Positions 23,648 to 36,240 of a DNA stretch of 64,000 nt are shown here, one piece after another. The DNA is from Serinus canaria (taxonomy: Eukaryota; Chordata; Aves; Passeriformes; Fringillidae): the NCBI RefSeq assembly GCF_022539315.1, contig NC_066314.1:62233543-62297542 (forward strand), read 5' to 3'. How positions within the stretch are numbered: position 1 is the first letter of the stretch; every line of letters begins with the position of its first letter. Made by a program: the position numbers and the translations under genes. A model generated the notes under the pieces. The model was not told the DNA's origin, did no database searches, and saw only the letters and a program-made list of their open reading frames with translations.

Positions 23648-24811
23648 GTTAGTCCACCAGTCCTATGAGTCCCAGCAGACATCTCCAAAAGAAACCACCA
23701 GTATGATCACAAAGTTAATCAGGTAAAGGGATGTATATTATTAACAGTTAATGAAGAGCTTTATTTGTCAAACAGTCTTCCCCTCCATGAGAAGGCCTTG
23801 TCAGCTCTAGTGTAACAAGCAAACCCTACCCAGCACAGATAAATACAAAATTTTTGGCCATCCCTTGGAAACCAATATCATCATGCTTCAGGTAGCTCTC
23901 TTCATGTCTGCTACAATACCTAAACAAAATGGGGTGAGTTGAGGACAGAGTTGCAGCCCTAACTCTGAATTTCCTGGCTTTTGTGTGCTTAAGTCATACC
24001 CTTAATGTTATTTGAAAGTATTTTTTTGTGGTTTAATATATACTATAACTTTTTCTTTTGTGACAACTGGATTTATACTGGCTTCATCCCTAATACCACT
24101 GGAAACTGGAAGCAGGTCATAGTGTGAGCCTGTCTTCCAAATATTTCAAACAGAAAGTCACCATTCGGCGCTCATCGCTCTTGTTCTCCAATAAAAGTTC
24201 AGTGTTCCACTTCAATTAGAGTGATACCTCTTATGTCAAGACCACATCCAACTTGTAGACTGTTTGTCCTCCTGAATGTTGAAGGTGAACAGATGAACAA
24301 AAATCTCCTTGTACCTTTCTGCTTTCTGTTTTACTCATATGGAAGGGCTGTGTTTACTGAAAAAACCCCAAAAGGTATGTTTTTTTCACCAGAAATTCTT
24401 TTCTTGTCTTTTAATTTGATTTTTCCTTGGTTGATTCGATAATTATTCTATGTTCAAATGTTTTAATGCTACAGACTGCATTCACATTGACCAAAATCTG
24501 CCTATCTCACCAGTAAGTACTATTTAATATCTTCATATTAAAGCCATAGTCCTTGGTTGTCTGAGTAGTGTTACACCACAAAGCAAAATAAGTCCATGTG
24601 CAGTTGTTGATGTGAAGTCCTGCCTCCTAGTGACTTCTCAGGTCACTGAGCTGAAGAATATTGCTGGAATATTTGGCATTTGGCAGATTAAATGCTGTTT
24701 TTTCTGTCATCTTATTGAACCCCATTTTTTCTCATCTGTTATAAGATCCAACACACTTACCCCTTAATCTTCATGTTCTTTTCTGATGATGCAAAGAAGT
24801 TGAGCTGTTTT

Positions 24812-24856
<45 letters not shown>

Positions 24857-25056
24857 TTGGGGGGGGACATTTTCAATACATTTGGAGATTGCCATAGTGA
24901 ACCAAATGGCCTATCTCTTCCACCTTCCTTCCTTCCTTTTTGGTGGCTAGCAGAACTGTGCACATGGCTCTTGAAATCCCAGGCTGAAGCAGTATTTTTC
25001 TAGTAATTGGTGTAAGTACCATTAAATTTAAGTTTTTCGTCTGTATGGTTTTGCAG
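23648..25056. other. Intron-like stretch with a long T tract
   Basis: Contains a 38-base segment at 24475-24512 with good splice-like ends that does not fit the reading phase of its neighbours, and the T41/G8 tract at 24814-24866. No repeat family was recognised. Confidence 0.4.
24814..24866. repeat. T41 run followed by G8
   Basis: Forty-one consecutive T at 24814-24854, then ATTT, then eight G at 24859-24866. It is by far the longest homopolymer in the window. The exact length may be unreliable, since such tracts are prone to assembly and sequencing error. Confidence 0.95.
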
Positions 25057-25220
25057 AAACAACGAAAGTTCATAAGACTGTGAATTTGTCAAAAAAAGGA
25101 CAATCTTTGGTAGAGGGGACATTTTCCCAGATTTTCCAAGTTCAAAAATCTCATAAAAATGACAGTGGTGATATAGTGCCGGTGAATGGTTCCAAGGTCA
25201 TTGTCTTGCTGCATCTTCAG
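25057..25220 (+). CDS. Probable coding exon of an unidentified plus-strand gene
   Basis: A 164-base segment lies between CTGTATGGTTTTGCAG and CATCTTCAG|GTAAAG, both good splice sites. One frame only is open throughout (54 codons, phase 1 to 0), including TTKVHKTVNLSKKGQSLVEG, TFSQIFQVQKSHKNDSGD and VPVNGSKVIVLLHLQ. It keeps two CpGs in CpG-poor DNA. It begins lysine- and serine-rich, so probably disordered, and ends in a hydrophobic VIVLLHL run. The preceding candidate 23597-23647 matches its phase. The exit phase (0) does not match 26973-27107, so a linking exon is missing. The family is not recognised. Confidence 0.6.
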
Positions 25221-25817
25221 GTAAAGGATGAGCTCTTTTTTCATCTTGTTTCCATTCTTTTGGGCTAGTCCCTAAGTAGCAGAAGGAGTTTGTTTGCTCC
25301 CTCAAAATACAGCACAGTACAGAGGAATGTGTGTGTCTATGTATGGACACACATAAGTGCACAAAACCACAGAGGTTAGTTTTAATTTACTTTAAAATGC
25401 ATAAGTGTATTTGGGAGATGGAAACTAAGAGAATTCATAATAAGGCTGAATGTAGTCCAGGAACCTTGTAAGATTTGAGAATAGAAAGCAGTTTTCCAAT
25501 CTTTCATGTCTGGAAATACCAGATGAGTCAATGGGTGTTCTCTGAGCTAGGAGCTTCCAGGGCTTCTCTCTCCATGTCAGCAGCATTGCCTTATAACTTG
25601 TTTTTAAAGGCCACCCAGTATCCACAGCCACCCCTGATTTAACTGGAGCTTTGGGTGCTCAGAACCCCTGAAAATGGGCTTGTGGCTGCCATGGTGCTTC
25701 AGGAAAGGCAGGCACACAAAAACAGTGAACAGAAATTAACATCTGGCATCTGGGTTAATGTAAGACTTGCTAAAGGTGACAATTCCTGGTAAAAAAATTA
25801 CACTGAAGATTTTAAAA

Positions 25818-25841
25818 CCCCCGCCCCACCCCCCTTGTCCC
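25818..25841 (-). other. G-quadruplex-type motif (minus strand)
   Basis: Plus-strand C runs of 5, 4, 6 and 3 are separated by one, one and four bases. The minus strand therefore has four G runs with short loops, the standard quadruplex-forming pattern. Confidence 0.8.
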
Positions 25842-25854
25842 TGAAACCCCTCCA

Positions 25855-25930
25855 ACAAAATAAAACAAAATAAAAACAAAACCAAAAAAATCCACAAAAC
25901 AAAAAGAAACAAACAAACAAAAAAACCTCA
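25855..25930. repeat. A-rich low-complexity tract
   Basis: A run built from AAAATAAAAC, AAAACAAAACC and AAACAAACAAAC units. No element boundary was seen. It may be the degraded tail of an insertion or simple expansion. Confidence 0.8.
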
Positions 25931-26972
25931 AAGGAAAGAAAACCTGACTTAATCATCGTGTAGTAACACTATGCTTTTAAAATGCTTTTGACCACAAACA
26001 GTTTGGAGCAATGAACTGCAATCTATTAAATTTCAGCTCATAGGGATTTTACTTTTTCCTCAGCCTTTTCTGGTATATTATATAAGTATTTTTAGGAAAT
26101 TCACAGTTCTTATTGAGTTTAAGAGAATTATCTAGCTTTATAAGGAGAAACCAAATAATATCCATGGCTTTTAAGGTAGACTTTGGAAACTAAGGAGATT
26201 TTTCATTATTGATTGATGGGTATGTTCTATATTTTATTGTTTTCTTCTGGGACTTACTTCATTTTAACTTTAGGGTAAAATCCAGCCTGATTTATGCAAG
26301 TGCCATTATGTAGAATGCTGGAATTTTATTACATTTCTTTCTTTGGGATGAATAAAGTAAGCAGAAGTTGCATTAGAGAGTGTGCCTATCTAGAGCAAGA
26401 TTTTTTTCAGTATTTAGCTTATATAGGAGAGATTTTTTACATATAATAATTAATGAGGGATGGAGGTATAAGTTAAACAGGCAATATTTAAATGCTATAT
26501 AGATACTTATAATTACAGTGATTCTTTATCCACATAGACCTTTCAGGAGTTTCAATGAGAATTGAAACCTGTTCATCTCAATGGTCATGGAAATAATTAT
26601 TTTTGCAAATGAATGAAAAAATCAGCTATGTTGTTTGGGTAATCTCTTTTGGAAGTAACAAAAAAAATGAAATCTAATGACTAAATCCTTCTTTCACAGA
26701 TTTTCAGAGGCAGTCCATTATCAGCTATTCTTCTTTTGCAGGGTTTATTAAATATTTTATGGAGAAGTCCCATTTCACATGGTATAAGGCTCTGTTAGGA
26801 TGGTGGTGCCTGTATCTAGGCTTAATGGATAGAAGTGTTCTATAATGCTTCTTGGAAGCTGATTAAAGACAATTAGGGTTTGCTTTGGAGCTGTGATGAT
26901 TTCAAGTCCTTTTAGAGGATTCATCAAGTATCCTTCCTTGTATCATTCCTTTTTTCTTTTTGGCTGTGCCAG

Positions 26973-27107
26973 ATACAAAGAGCTGAATGATTTGTATGAA
27001 CTAATTTTTATCAAAGTTGCCATCAAAACAATTCTGAGTGGCGTCAGAAGAGGTGGGAATGTGGGAGAAAAGATGGGGCCTTACATGGAGGAAATAGTGG
27101 CCTTCAG
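26973..27107 (+). CDS. Probable coding exon of the plus-strand gene
   Basis: A 135-base segment with a textbook acceptor (CCTTTTTTCTTTTTGGCTGTGCCAG) and donor (CTTCAG|GTAACA). Only one frame is open; phase 2 at both ends. It includes YKELNDLYELIFIKVAIKTI, then LSGVRRGGNVGEKMGPYMEE and IVAF. The text predicts amphipathic helices joined by a glycine-rich turn (GGNVGEKMGPY). The two leftover bases AG join the first G of 38952 to give Arg with the frame kept. No family was recognised; a helical-repeat protein is a guess only. Confidence 0.7.
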
Positions 27108-30100
27108 GTAACAAGTCTGAGGTGATGGGATCAGAGAGGGGGAAAGGAGCTGCTGCTTGATGAACCAAATATCAATAGTTCAGTACATGGGTAAAGGGCA
27201 GTAGGGACAGGAGGCAGATTTAGCTTGGGAACTCTGATTTTGGTACCTGATTCAGAACAAAACCATTTCAGTTTGGTCCTTTTAACTAACTGATGGAAGA
27301 ATTAAAAGAAAAAGGAAGTGTTGGGGGGGGAAAATTCCTGGGAAGCATCTCTGCCTACTTTTTTTGAGGAGAGAATACCATTGGATTAGTTCCAATTTCA
27401 TGCAAAAACTGATAGGATATAATCCTATAGGATTTGCAATGATGGGCATTATACTGAGTATATGATTTGGGGATGGGTTAGAATTTGCCTCTATTGAGGC
27501 TGTCTGCAGTTATTGTTTGATAAATTGGATAATTAAGCAATAATTATCACTGTCACATAAACAGAAGTCTGGATTTCCCCTCACTTCAAGAAGCTGAGAA
27601 GTGAAAGAGTGTTAGCCTTATGGAGAATGGCCAAAGGTCATTTATACTATGCCTTCCACTTGAAAAAAAATATATATATTATTGAGTTTAAGAAATAAAT
27701 AAATAACTCAGTGCTTACACAAAACTCTCGATTTCAGGGGAGAAGCTCTGCATAACAGAGTGAATGAATTTAAAGTCCTCAGCATTCCCATTTGCTTTTC
27801 TGGGGATAAATTCAGACAGTATATTCAATACAGAGTCTATCAACAATCATGAATTAACATCCTACACAGCATTCCAAATTCATATTTTCTGGGAAAAAAC
27901 TTTAGTATATACTATAATAAATTAGCAATACTACTGTAATGTAGTATGTTGATAAAGCAATTTTACTAAAATTCTTCTAGTAATGAAGCTATTCTAGAAT
28001 TAGGCTTTGTCTTGCAGTTAATGGAGCTTTATATACTAAAGAATGAAGCAAAAAAAAAAATTGCTTTGCATTTATTTGAAAGCAGGACTTTTGAAGAGCA
28101 TCACACTAATTCTGTAAAGCTTAGCAAATATTTCTGAGATTTCCAGGAATTCTCTTCCTGTGAAACAAAGGTGGTAAAGGAACATTTTCTACTGGTACGA
28201 AGGTTACTGGGGAAAGTTCACTGTCCCGGCGAGGTTTTCAGGGTGATTAACCTCAGGTGCCAAGGCTGTATAGTATTTTTTCTCTGAGAAATAACTCATG
28301 CTGATCTGATTGGATTAAAGGGGTCCAGCAGATCATGGTCTTACAGCTGTCTGTACCAGGAGTTGTGGATGCAATATTGTATATTCCAGTATAGAAGAAG
28401 GCTCAGTATTAAACAGAGAGACAGGTGGAAAGGCCTGATTTAAAAAAGGCTCTCTGACACTTCTTTCTGGGCTCCTCATGTAGAAGATGATTGGCTGCTG
28501 GATAAACTAGATCTGCACAGAAGATCTTCATTGCTTCATGAATTGCTGTCTCAGAAGCTTTTACTGTTCTGTGTAGATGATTACCATACTTGCAGATGAC
28601 TCTGCACTTACTAGTCCTGATGTTGTCCCTGGGAGAACATGGATAAAAAAAGTTCCTCCATGAACTTTTTTTATCCTCAGTCTTGCATAGATCGTCTCAA
28701 AGACCCACTGGCTCAATCTCCTCTTGGATGGAGGGAAAATAAATGTCTTATTTTGGAAATATTGTGTCATTTCAAGGTTTTAAGACTTAATGAGGGCCAC
28801 TGAAAGAGACACAATGGATTAGAGGTGCAATAAACACAGAAACTGTAACAGAGACCCTCTGGGGCACACCAGTCTGGGAGAGTTTTGTAAAGAGGAAAGA
28901 TACAAGAAAGGTTAAATAGGTCTTCAGTGTGCTGAATGTCTCTTATATTCTTTTATAGAATAATATAACTGCACAGTGCTTAACTCAGTTTGAAATTTCA
29001 CTTTACGGTTGATCTTTTCCAGACTAATGATGCAGTTTCAGTGGTAGGACACAGGAGACATGCCAGTGACAATGATTAAATAAAAAGAAAACCATTAAGA
29101 GAAACCCTGCATATTGTTGCTTAGCAGAAAACCAAAACATTGTTTTCCTGAAAGCCAAATGAATTTGTTTTCTAAAGTGTTAAAAAGGGCATTGGACATC
29201 AATAGAAATGAATGGGAGGAGAGAGCTGTGTTGTAGTAGTTGTCCTTTGGATAGTGATAATACTTACTATAATATCTCCATATTATTTTTATATGAAAAT
29301 AAACACTGAATTTGCAAAATAGTGCTAGACTTAAATAGTGTGAAGGTCACACTCCAAGCAGATATTTTAAAATGTGCTTCACTTTACTGACTTTAGTTAC
29401 TGTCTCTCTCTACCTATTTCCAGATATTACCTCAAGTCTGATATGGATAAATGAAAACTTAATCTTTTCCCTGTTAATCCCTTTTGCCTTCTTTCTAATC
29501 AGTATGAATAATGCTAATCTGTTTACTCAGCCCCAGAAGCCAGGCACAACCTTTGGGTTGGGCTTGAGTCCAGACCTTCACATCCAGGCTCTGTGTGTGT
29601 GTCTTTGCCATCTGAGACCTCTGTTCTGGGCTGGGATAAATCTGTCTCTGAACACATCAGTTTATACACCCTAACTATATATAGACAGCAAATACACATA
29701 GTTTAGATCAGATAAAATTTTAGCAGGCCACAGCTGGATAAAGTGAATCCCTAGATGAGATGATGAGGGCCTGGATCAAGGATTTAGCAACAAGTATAGA
29801 AAAGGTGGAATATGAAAGATGATCTGGAGAAGGAACTTTAAGGCATAGCATCATTTTGAGACGTCTAGGCAAAAGGGTTGTTTTTATTCTGTCTGGAGTT
29901 AATAAGAGCTGCTGCTTTCTTTTCTTTTTTTTTTTTTTTTTTTAATTTCTGAAGAAAGGCAGATCCCTGACTTTTGTTCTCTTCAGAACAAGAATTAAGA
30001 TACATGTGTTGGAAGAATATTACTGAAGTCACCCCAAGTGTAAGTATTCAAAAAACAATGAGCTTTGAAATGGCATTGAAAAGCACAGTTTTTCGCACCA

Positions 30101-32206
30101 GACAAGAAATAGGTGCAGTAAATTAAACCTGAGCCAAAGGATTCTGTTAACTTTTGCTAGTGGAGGCAGTGGGCTGATGATGACAACTGATACTCTTCAG
30201 TCCCTGAAGACCTGAAGCTGTTAGAGTAGGCTTGTAAGAGCAGGCTCCCACCTGGAAGATTCTGCTGCCTCCATGGCCTAGAATGCAGGCTGATTTTCCT
30301 ATGATTTGGAGAACTGTTTTTGAATCAATTATGTTAAGCACCAGGGCAATTCCTTCCTTTTCTTGACACTTGAAGTGAATGACCTGTCAAGGTAAATGCT
30401 TAATTTTCTGAATATAAAGTCATTTGGCATATAAACTGCATGGATTTTTGCTTATTTCATGTCTATGACATACAAAGTCTAAATCTATGTTTGATTAATG
30501 GAGGGGGAGGAAGCCCTCTAATTTGCTCCTGTTTTGTATTTAAAATGTTCATTTACATTCCTGTGTGAAAAAAACAGGGCTTTTAATAATAAGGGGTTTT
30601 TGTTTGTTTCTTTGTTAGGGTTGGTTGCTTTTTTTTTTTTTTAAATTAGAAAAATGGAAGATTATTTTTAAGCAGGAAGAATTTTTTGTTGTTGTTATTG
30701 TTTGCTTAAATGGACTCCATTTACATATTTAGATTGCCTGAATGAGTACTATTTCTTTAGGCAGACAAGGCACAAAAATTTATTCCATATTTCCAGACTT
30801 TTCTACTCCTCTGGCAATTTGAAATACAAAATTCTCACCTTCCTCTTTCTGGACTTCATCACACATCCAAAGCCTAACAAATATTAGATGAAATCTGGTT
30901 TTTTAAAATTATTTTTGTTTTTTGGTTTTTTTTAATAACTATTCAAACAACCTGTGTTGTCCAGATATCCAAAATCTCTCTGTGGTGTTCACTGCTAAGG
31001 ATAATCCATTTCAGGAAGACTGAAGGTAATAGATTTCATGGGCATTATTTAATAAAATTACCACCTCAGTGAAATGGGAAAACATGACATGGAAACCAAA
31101 CAAAACCGTCTCGTTAAAAGATGTCTTAAGCCCAAATGAAATAAGAATATCGTGGAGTCTACTTAAAAATTGAGGTGAAAAATTGGAAGAAATTTGCAGG
31201 AAACTTTTCCATTTTATTTTACAGAAAATGAATGGATATGTTCCCATTCCTGTGGAAAATTTTGGAGGTACCTCACATAATTTATAATTGATTTTCCACT
31301 AAACTGTTGAAGAATCTTTTTTGCTTCTGTTGCTAAAGTGCAGAACCAGCAAAAAAACCTGCAGAACATCTTGGCAAATTCTTCAGAAATTACCTCTACC
31401 TCAGAAACCTGAAAGTATGATTTTTTTTTGTTTGTTTTTAGGTCTTCTTGGGGTTTTTTTGTATTTGAAAAAGAAAATATTTTAAATGTGTGGAATACAT
31501 TAGTTCCATAATGTATTTCTTCTATTCATTAGGGCCATAGTACTGTGGTATATTTTAGCTGACCATTTCAAATGACACTTAAAGGTAAATTTCATATTTT
31601 TAGATTTAAAATTTAATAATTCCTTTTTAGAATGCTTGGATCTAATCTGTGACTTAAAAGCCATAATTGAGCAAGTGTCAAACCTGCACTTGGTTTGCTC
31701 TTTCCTAGATTTCCAAGAGTCTGGATATTAGGAGTTTTAAATAATCATCTCATGAGTTTTATTACTGTATAATGAGTCTCTCCGCCTTGAGTTGCTGCTG
31801 AATTTTCTGCAGTAACAAAAAATGCTTTATTATCTTCAGAGCAACTTAAAGAACTCAGAAATTTCATTTAGTGTGTGAGAACTTTGCCCAGAACTTGAGT
31901 GCAGTATAAAGAGCCATTAGAATCAACCTTAACTGAAAAGTTCACTTGAAATCAAGGACAAATTTATCCCTTCACCTGAAGTACAGTTTTATCTGCACTG
32001 TTTTGGTGTCTCCTGCTTGATACAGATAGAAGTGAGATGCACATTTTTACCACTCATTATTGTAGTCATGCTGCAGAGGACGAAGTCTTCAGCTAAAGGT
32101 GAAGGTTCTTTGGGATTAAATACACATTTTACTGCTGATGTCAGGGAGATTAGCATTTTGCCCTTAATTTGCATAAAAATCAACCTGGAATCATTCCCTA
32201 TCATCA
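27108..32206. other. Long intron-like AT-rich stretch
   Basis: No exon candidate of quality was seen in 5.1 kb. It contains (AAAT)n near 27693-27707, the 15-base hairpin at 28641-28676, and T tracts at 29925-29943 and 30629-30642. No recognisable repeat family apart from these. Confidence 0.45.
28641..28676. repeat. Perfect 15-base inverted repeat
   Basis: GGATAAAAAAAGTTC at 28641-28655 and its exact reverse complement at 28662-28676 flank the six-base loop CTCCAT. Confidence 0.95.
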
Positions 32207-32765
32207 TGGTTTAACCCCAGCCAGCAGCCAAGCCCCAGGCAGCCCCTCACTCACTCCCTCACCAGTGGGATCAGGGAGAGAATTGGTGAAAGCTGGAAAA
32301 CTCATGGGTGGAGATATAGACAGTTTAACAGGGAAAGCAAAAGCTGTGCACACAAGTAAAGAATTAAGTAATCTCTTCCATGGGCAGGCAGGAGCTGAGC
32401 CATCTCCAGGACAGCAGGACCCTATCACATGTGATGGTGACTTGGGAGGACAAACACCATCACTCCAAACATCCCTCCTTCCTCCCTCTTCCCTCCACTT
32501 TATACACTGAGCATGATGCCATATGGTCTGGAATATTCCTTTGGTCACTCTGGGTCACCTGCACTGTCTCTGTCTCCTCCCAGCCTCCAGTGCCCCCCAC
32601 AGTTCCTCACCAGCCTCATGAAAAGCAGCAAAAGCCTTGGCCTTGTATAAACCCTGCTCAGCAGTAACAAAAACATCTCCATACTATCAAGCCAGTGTTC
32701 AGCACAAATCCAAAATACCAACCACTGTGAAGAAAAATAACTCTACCCCAGTCAAAACCAGCACA
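32207..32765 (-). mobile_element. Solo LTR of an avian endogenous retrovirus
   Basis: The plus strand starts TGGTTTAACCCCAGCCAGCAG and ends CAAAACCAGCACA. Read on the minus strand, this is a TG...CA bounded LTR of about 559 bases whose ends (TG...CTGGTTTTGACTGGGGTAGAG and GGCTGGGGTTAAACCA) match a family widespread in bird genomes. CACTCACTCCCTCACCAGTG and GGGAGAGAATTGGTGAAAG are typical internal text. There is no gag, pol or env beside it, so the provirus was probably lost by LTR-LTR recombination. The five bases on either side (CATCA and CCAAT) do not match, so no target duplication is left. Open frames at 32169-32667 are products of the LTR. Confidence 0.85.
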
Positions 32766-35700
32766 CCAATGCACTGCACTGATTTTTCAATCCTGTCTCT
32801 GTAGCATCTTTTGCAAATTTACTTACACAGTAGATTGCAGAGACAGAAAAATGAGAGGGTTTCACTTCTTCCTTCAAGCAACAGACATTAAGCTATTTCC
32901 TTCTATTTCCTAGAGCCCTTGAGAACACATTTTAGTTTAACTGTGATATTAGTTCTGCTCATACCACTGATACAAGAATGTGTAAGATTCATTTCATTGC
33001 CAGTACCCTCATCCATACATTTCACTTGACACTGGTGAGATTTTCAGAGATACCTTGAAAAATATTTCTGCCAGTGTTCTCTGTTGGTACAGAACCATCA
33101 TATAGCTTGAAAAATACTGTTTAGGAGGCAGGTGCATTCCTTTGTTTCCAGTTTCTTAACAGTAATGTTAGATCATGCATATTGTGTTTCTAAAACCTAG
33201 TTTTGATCAAGCTTATTTTGAAAAGTGCCCATTTTTATCTGTATTGAATTCACAGCCAAGACTGGATATTATCATGTTTTTTGACTTAAAAACCTTCAAA
33301 TAAATGCTAATTTCAATTAACTGAAAATTCTGAACTGGAATACCATTTACCTGACAATATTGTTACCACATGAGGTTCAAGCCAGTCTTGGCTACTTTCT
33401 ACATGGGTTTTAGGCTTCATATTATAGCAGGTTCTGTACTTCAAGGAGAATATTTCTAGTTTAGATATATTCTATATTTAGTAAACTGAGTGTCTTTGAA
33501 TTGAATATTCAGTGGCTGATACTAGAAATAAAAATTAAACAAAAAATCCTACTTGATGTTTGACATAGAATTTTAGGTTTTTTCCCTGGCAATGTTTTTT
33601 TTTTTTTTTTTTTGTGATAATTGATAATTTCTTAAGCTCTGAATATCCATATATAATTCAGATCAAATGAGCTTCACCTTATGTAAAGTAATACCTATCT
33701 TTAAAACACTAAAGGGAAAGTATGAAATCTGACTTCAGATTAGCAATCTATTATTGTATTGCTTCAGGTTTCCAAATGATTGTCATGCACTCTCTGGAAC
33801 CTGAACTAATGACTCAAGCCCTCTTTGCTCAGATATTTTTGCTGTGGTGAAACTTGTGATATTTGGTGAAGCTCAGATATTTTGGCTGTGAAGTTTCTCA
33901 TGCTGGTATTTATAACTGTGATGTGACTTTATTTCCTGAAGTGACCTTAGAAGTATTTTTGATTTATGTGACTATTTGTAATTATTTAGGATGCTAATTC
34001 TGATTATTTTAATTTGCTGAGTGGACAGGCTTGATTGATACCATAAAAAGGAGTCCTTTTAATTTATTAGTTGTTTAATTTGGTAATAATAAAATGCTAC
34101 TTCATAATTCAGTTGATTTGTAAGCTCACAAAGACAAAACTGTCAAGGTAATTAGTGGAAAAACAACTCTCATCCCCTCCTCCTCTATTTAAAAATGAAA
34201 TTATATCAATTTTCAAGCTAACATATCCCAAGGGAAAATTACTGTGTAACTTCCCTCTCTCAAAGAAATCTCTTCAGTCAGTTAAAAAAAAAATGGCCAA
34301 AGATTTACTCCATAGACCCTGAAGATTACTTCAACATATGGAAAAATAAGAGGACACAATTACCTTTTTATCAGTTGAGTATTAGCCTTATTTTCACAAT
34401 TTTATGAGTTCCTTTTAGTTACTGTTAATTTAGACATATTCAAATGGGGTGATTCAGTTGCAAGTTCTTCTGAGTAATTTGTTTTGGTTTTGGTTTATTT
34501 TCAAAAAAAGAGAAACTTTAGAACAGGAATTATATACTGGAAGGCACCTTTAGCTCAGATAAATACACAGGTTTGGAGCAGGAGAATGCAATTACATGTA
34601 GGACTTGAGAATGTATGATGAGATCCTTGGCTATTTTAAATACCTCTTTGAACAGATTCAAATGGATGAAAACAATCCTGGATGTAAATGTGCTGATATA
34701 AACTAATCCACTTTTTTTTTTTTCAATGAAGTTGTTTGATAAATTCAAAAAGAAATTGTAAATACTCCAGACTAAGTTATCTTCCTTTCTTATCTCTCAT
34801 ATTTTCATCTGCTGTGATGTCTCTGAGGCATACAAGTTCATTCTAATTCAAATTTATTTTTCTTTCTTTCCATTTCACTTTGCCTTTCACCTCTATTACT
34901 CTTTTTCATCACAGAATCTGCAAACACAATCTGTCCTTTGACTCTCTTTGACCCAAATCTGTACCCAAGGTGCTACAAACAGAAGAAATAAATATTAAAT
35001 AATACAATATTAAATACTGCACTGTGATTTGAAAAATGGAAAAAAATTATTAGTGTTTTGTACAGCATGAAAGAAATTATTGTCACTTAGGTGCATGCTG
35101 TAGAAATTTATACAGATAGCTGAAGCTCTTTTGTCATGTTAGCAGCATTGTATGCAAGAAAATTATGACATTTTCCATTATAAGGTGATTTTTTAAAAAT
35201 AGCTATTAACTTTGCTAGAATTAAACTACTGGAGATGAAATCTCCTTGTCTGACCAGAGGTTGTTTTGTTCATTTTAAGTTTTAGTTTCATGGACGACAA
35301 GTTTTACACATCATCTTACACTTGTTGCCATGACAATGATGATCAGGAGTCTTTGGAGCAGGGAATTTCTATGTGAGAGAAGGATAGTTTGAGGTTTAGG
35401 GATAGAGCATTTATTTACCCTTCAAAATTTGTTCAGTTTTGGATAACTTACAATTATTTGAATAGTCCTAATTTACACATCCTCTGTAGAGTTTTGTTAA
35501 CAAACTTTTATACATTTTATGAATATTCCCTGTGTCTAAGGCATGCTTAGTTTGCTCAGAGAGTGGATGAGCAATTTATACTGTTTGAAACATCTTCAAT
35601 CTCATTGAGGAAATACCTGTTTTCATTTTTTTCAGGACACAGCATGAAGAACATCCACACCATGCAAAATTTTACTGTTTTCCATGCTGGCTTGCAATGA

Positions 35701-35974
35701 CTGGCTGTGTCTGCATTGCACAATAAGTACAGTTGTTCTCGCCTTTACATAGTGCTGACCTGCACTGCTTCTGATCCTGGCTCAGCCAGCTAGTTTAGGT
35801 ATCTGCATTTTCCTCCCTCACCTGCTGTAATTATATCCACTGCCTAGAGTACTCATCATAATCTTGCTTTTGCTCCCAAAATGTCATGGAGAAGGTTGAG
35901 CGGAGAAAGAAAGAGAGTGGAGCCTAAGGCTGAATCTCCCTAGTGAACATAGCTTTAAGCAATTTGCTTTAACA
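32766..35974. other. Intron-like AT-rich stretch
   Basis: No gene. Contains an imperfect 44-base-period duplication at 33827-33897 and a T19 tract at 33595-33613. A minus-strand frame at 34530-34748 has no supporting context. Confidence 0.4.
33827..33897. repeat. Imperfect direct repeat
   Basis: GCTCAGATATTTTTGCTGTG at 33827 recurs as GCTCAGATATTTTGGCTGTG at 33871, with the following GAA-rich text also similar. Confidence 0.8.
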
Positions 35975-36240
35975 AATCAGACTTTTTACCAAGGTCTTAG
36001 GAGCAGTACAAGGGGCAGTGGTTTTAAAGTGATAGAATTGACTTGGACAAAAGGAATTTTTTACAGTTACAGGAATGAGACTCTGGAACAGGTTGCCTAG
36101 AGGAGTTGTGGGTGGCCCATCACTGGAAGTGCTGAAGGTCAGGTTGAATGAGGCTTTGAGCAAATTGATAGTGAAAGATGTCCCTAGAGGGCATGAACTA
36201 AATGATTTTTAAAGGTCATTTCCAACTCTCACTTTCTCAG
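35975..36240 (+). mobile_element. CR1 LINE 3' end, diverged
   Basis: ACAAGGGGCAGTGGTTTTAAA, then GAGACTCTGGAACAGGTTGC, CCATCACTGGAAGTGCTGAAG and AAAGGTCATTTCCAACTCTC follow the last part of CR1 ORF2 and the 3' UTR. A relic of the family that encodes a WNRLP-like end of ORF2. Confidence 0.85.

Larger units (their letters stand above)
25221..26972. other. Intron-like stretch
   Basis: Holds the C-rich quadruplex-type motif (25818-25841) and an A-rich low-complexity run (25855-25930). Several acceptor-like sites (near 26063, 26700 and 26742) precede open stretches, but none gives the phase-0-to-2 exon needed to join the flanking exons with a normal donor. Confidence 0.4.

Noticed and set aside
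24475..24512. A 38-base segment with good splice-like ends (TTTTAATGCTACAG ... CACCA|GTAAGT).
   Set aside because: Its phase (1 to 0, or 0 to 2) cannot fit between 23597-23647 and 25057-25220, which already join in frame.
24814..25073. The T41 run as the poly-A tail of a minus-strand retrocopy.
   Set aside because: The sequence next to it carries no recognisable coding region, and AATAAA lies directly at the tract instead of 10-30 bases before it.
26701..26780. Acceptors near 26700 and 26742 with open text such as FIKYFMEKSHFTWYKALLGW.
   Set aside because: Every usable donor either gives the wrong phase or creates a stop at the junction with 26973.
32169..32667. Plus- and minus-strand frames of 95-114 codons.
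   Set aside because: They fall within the solo LTR and are not retroviral genes.
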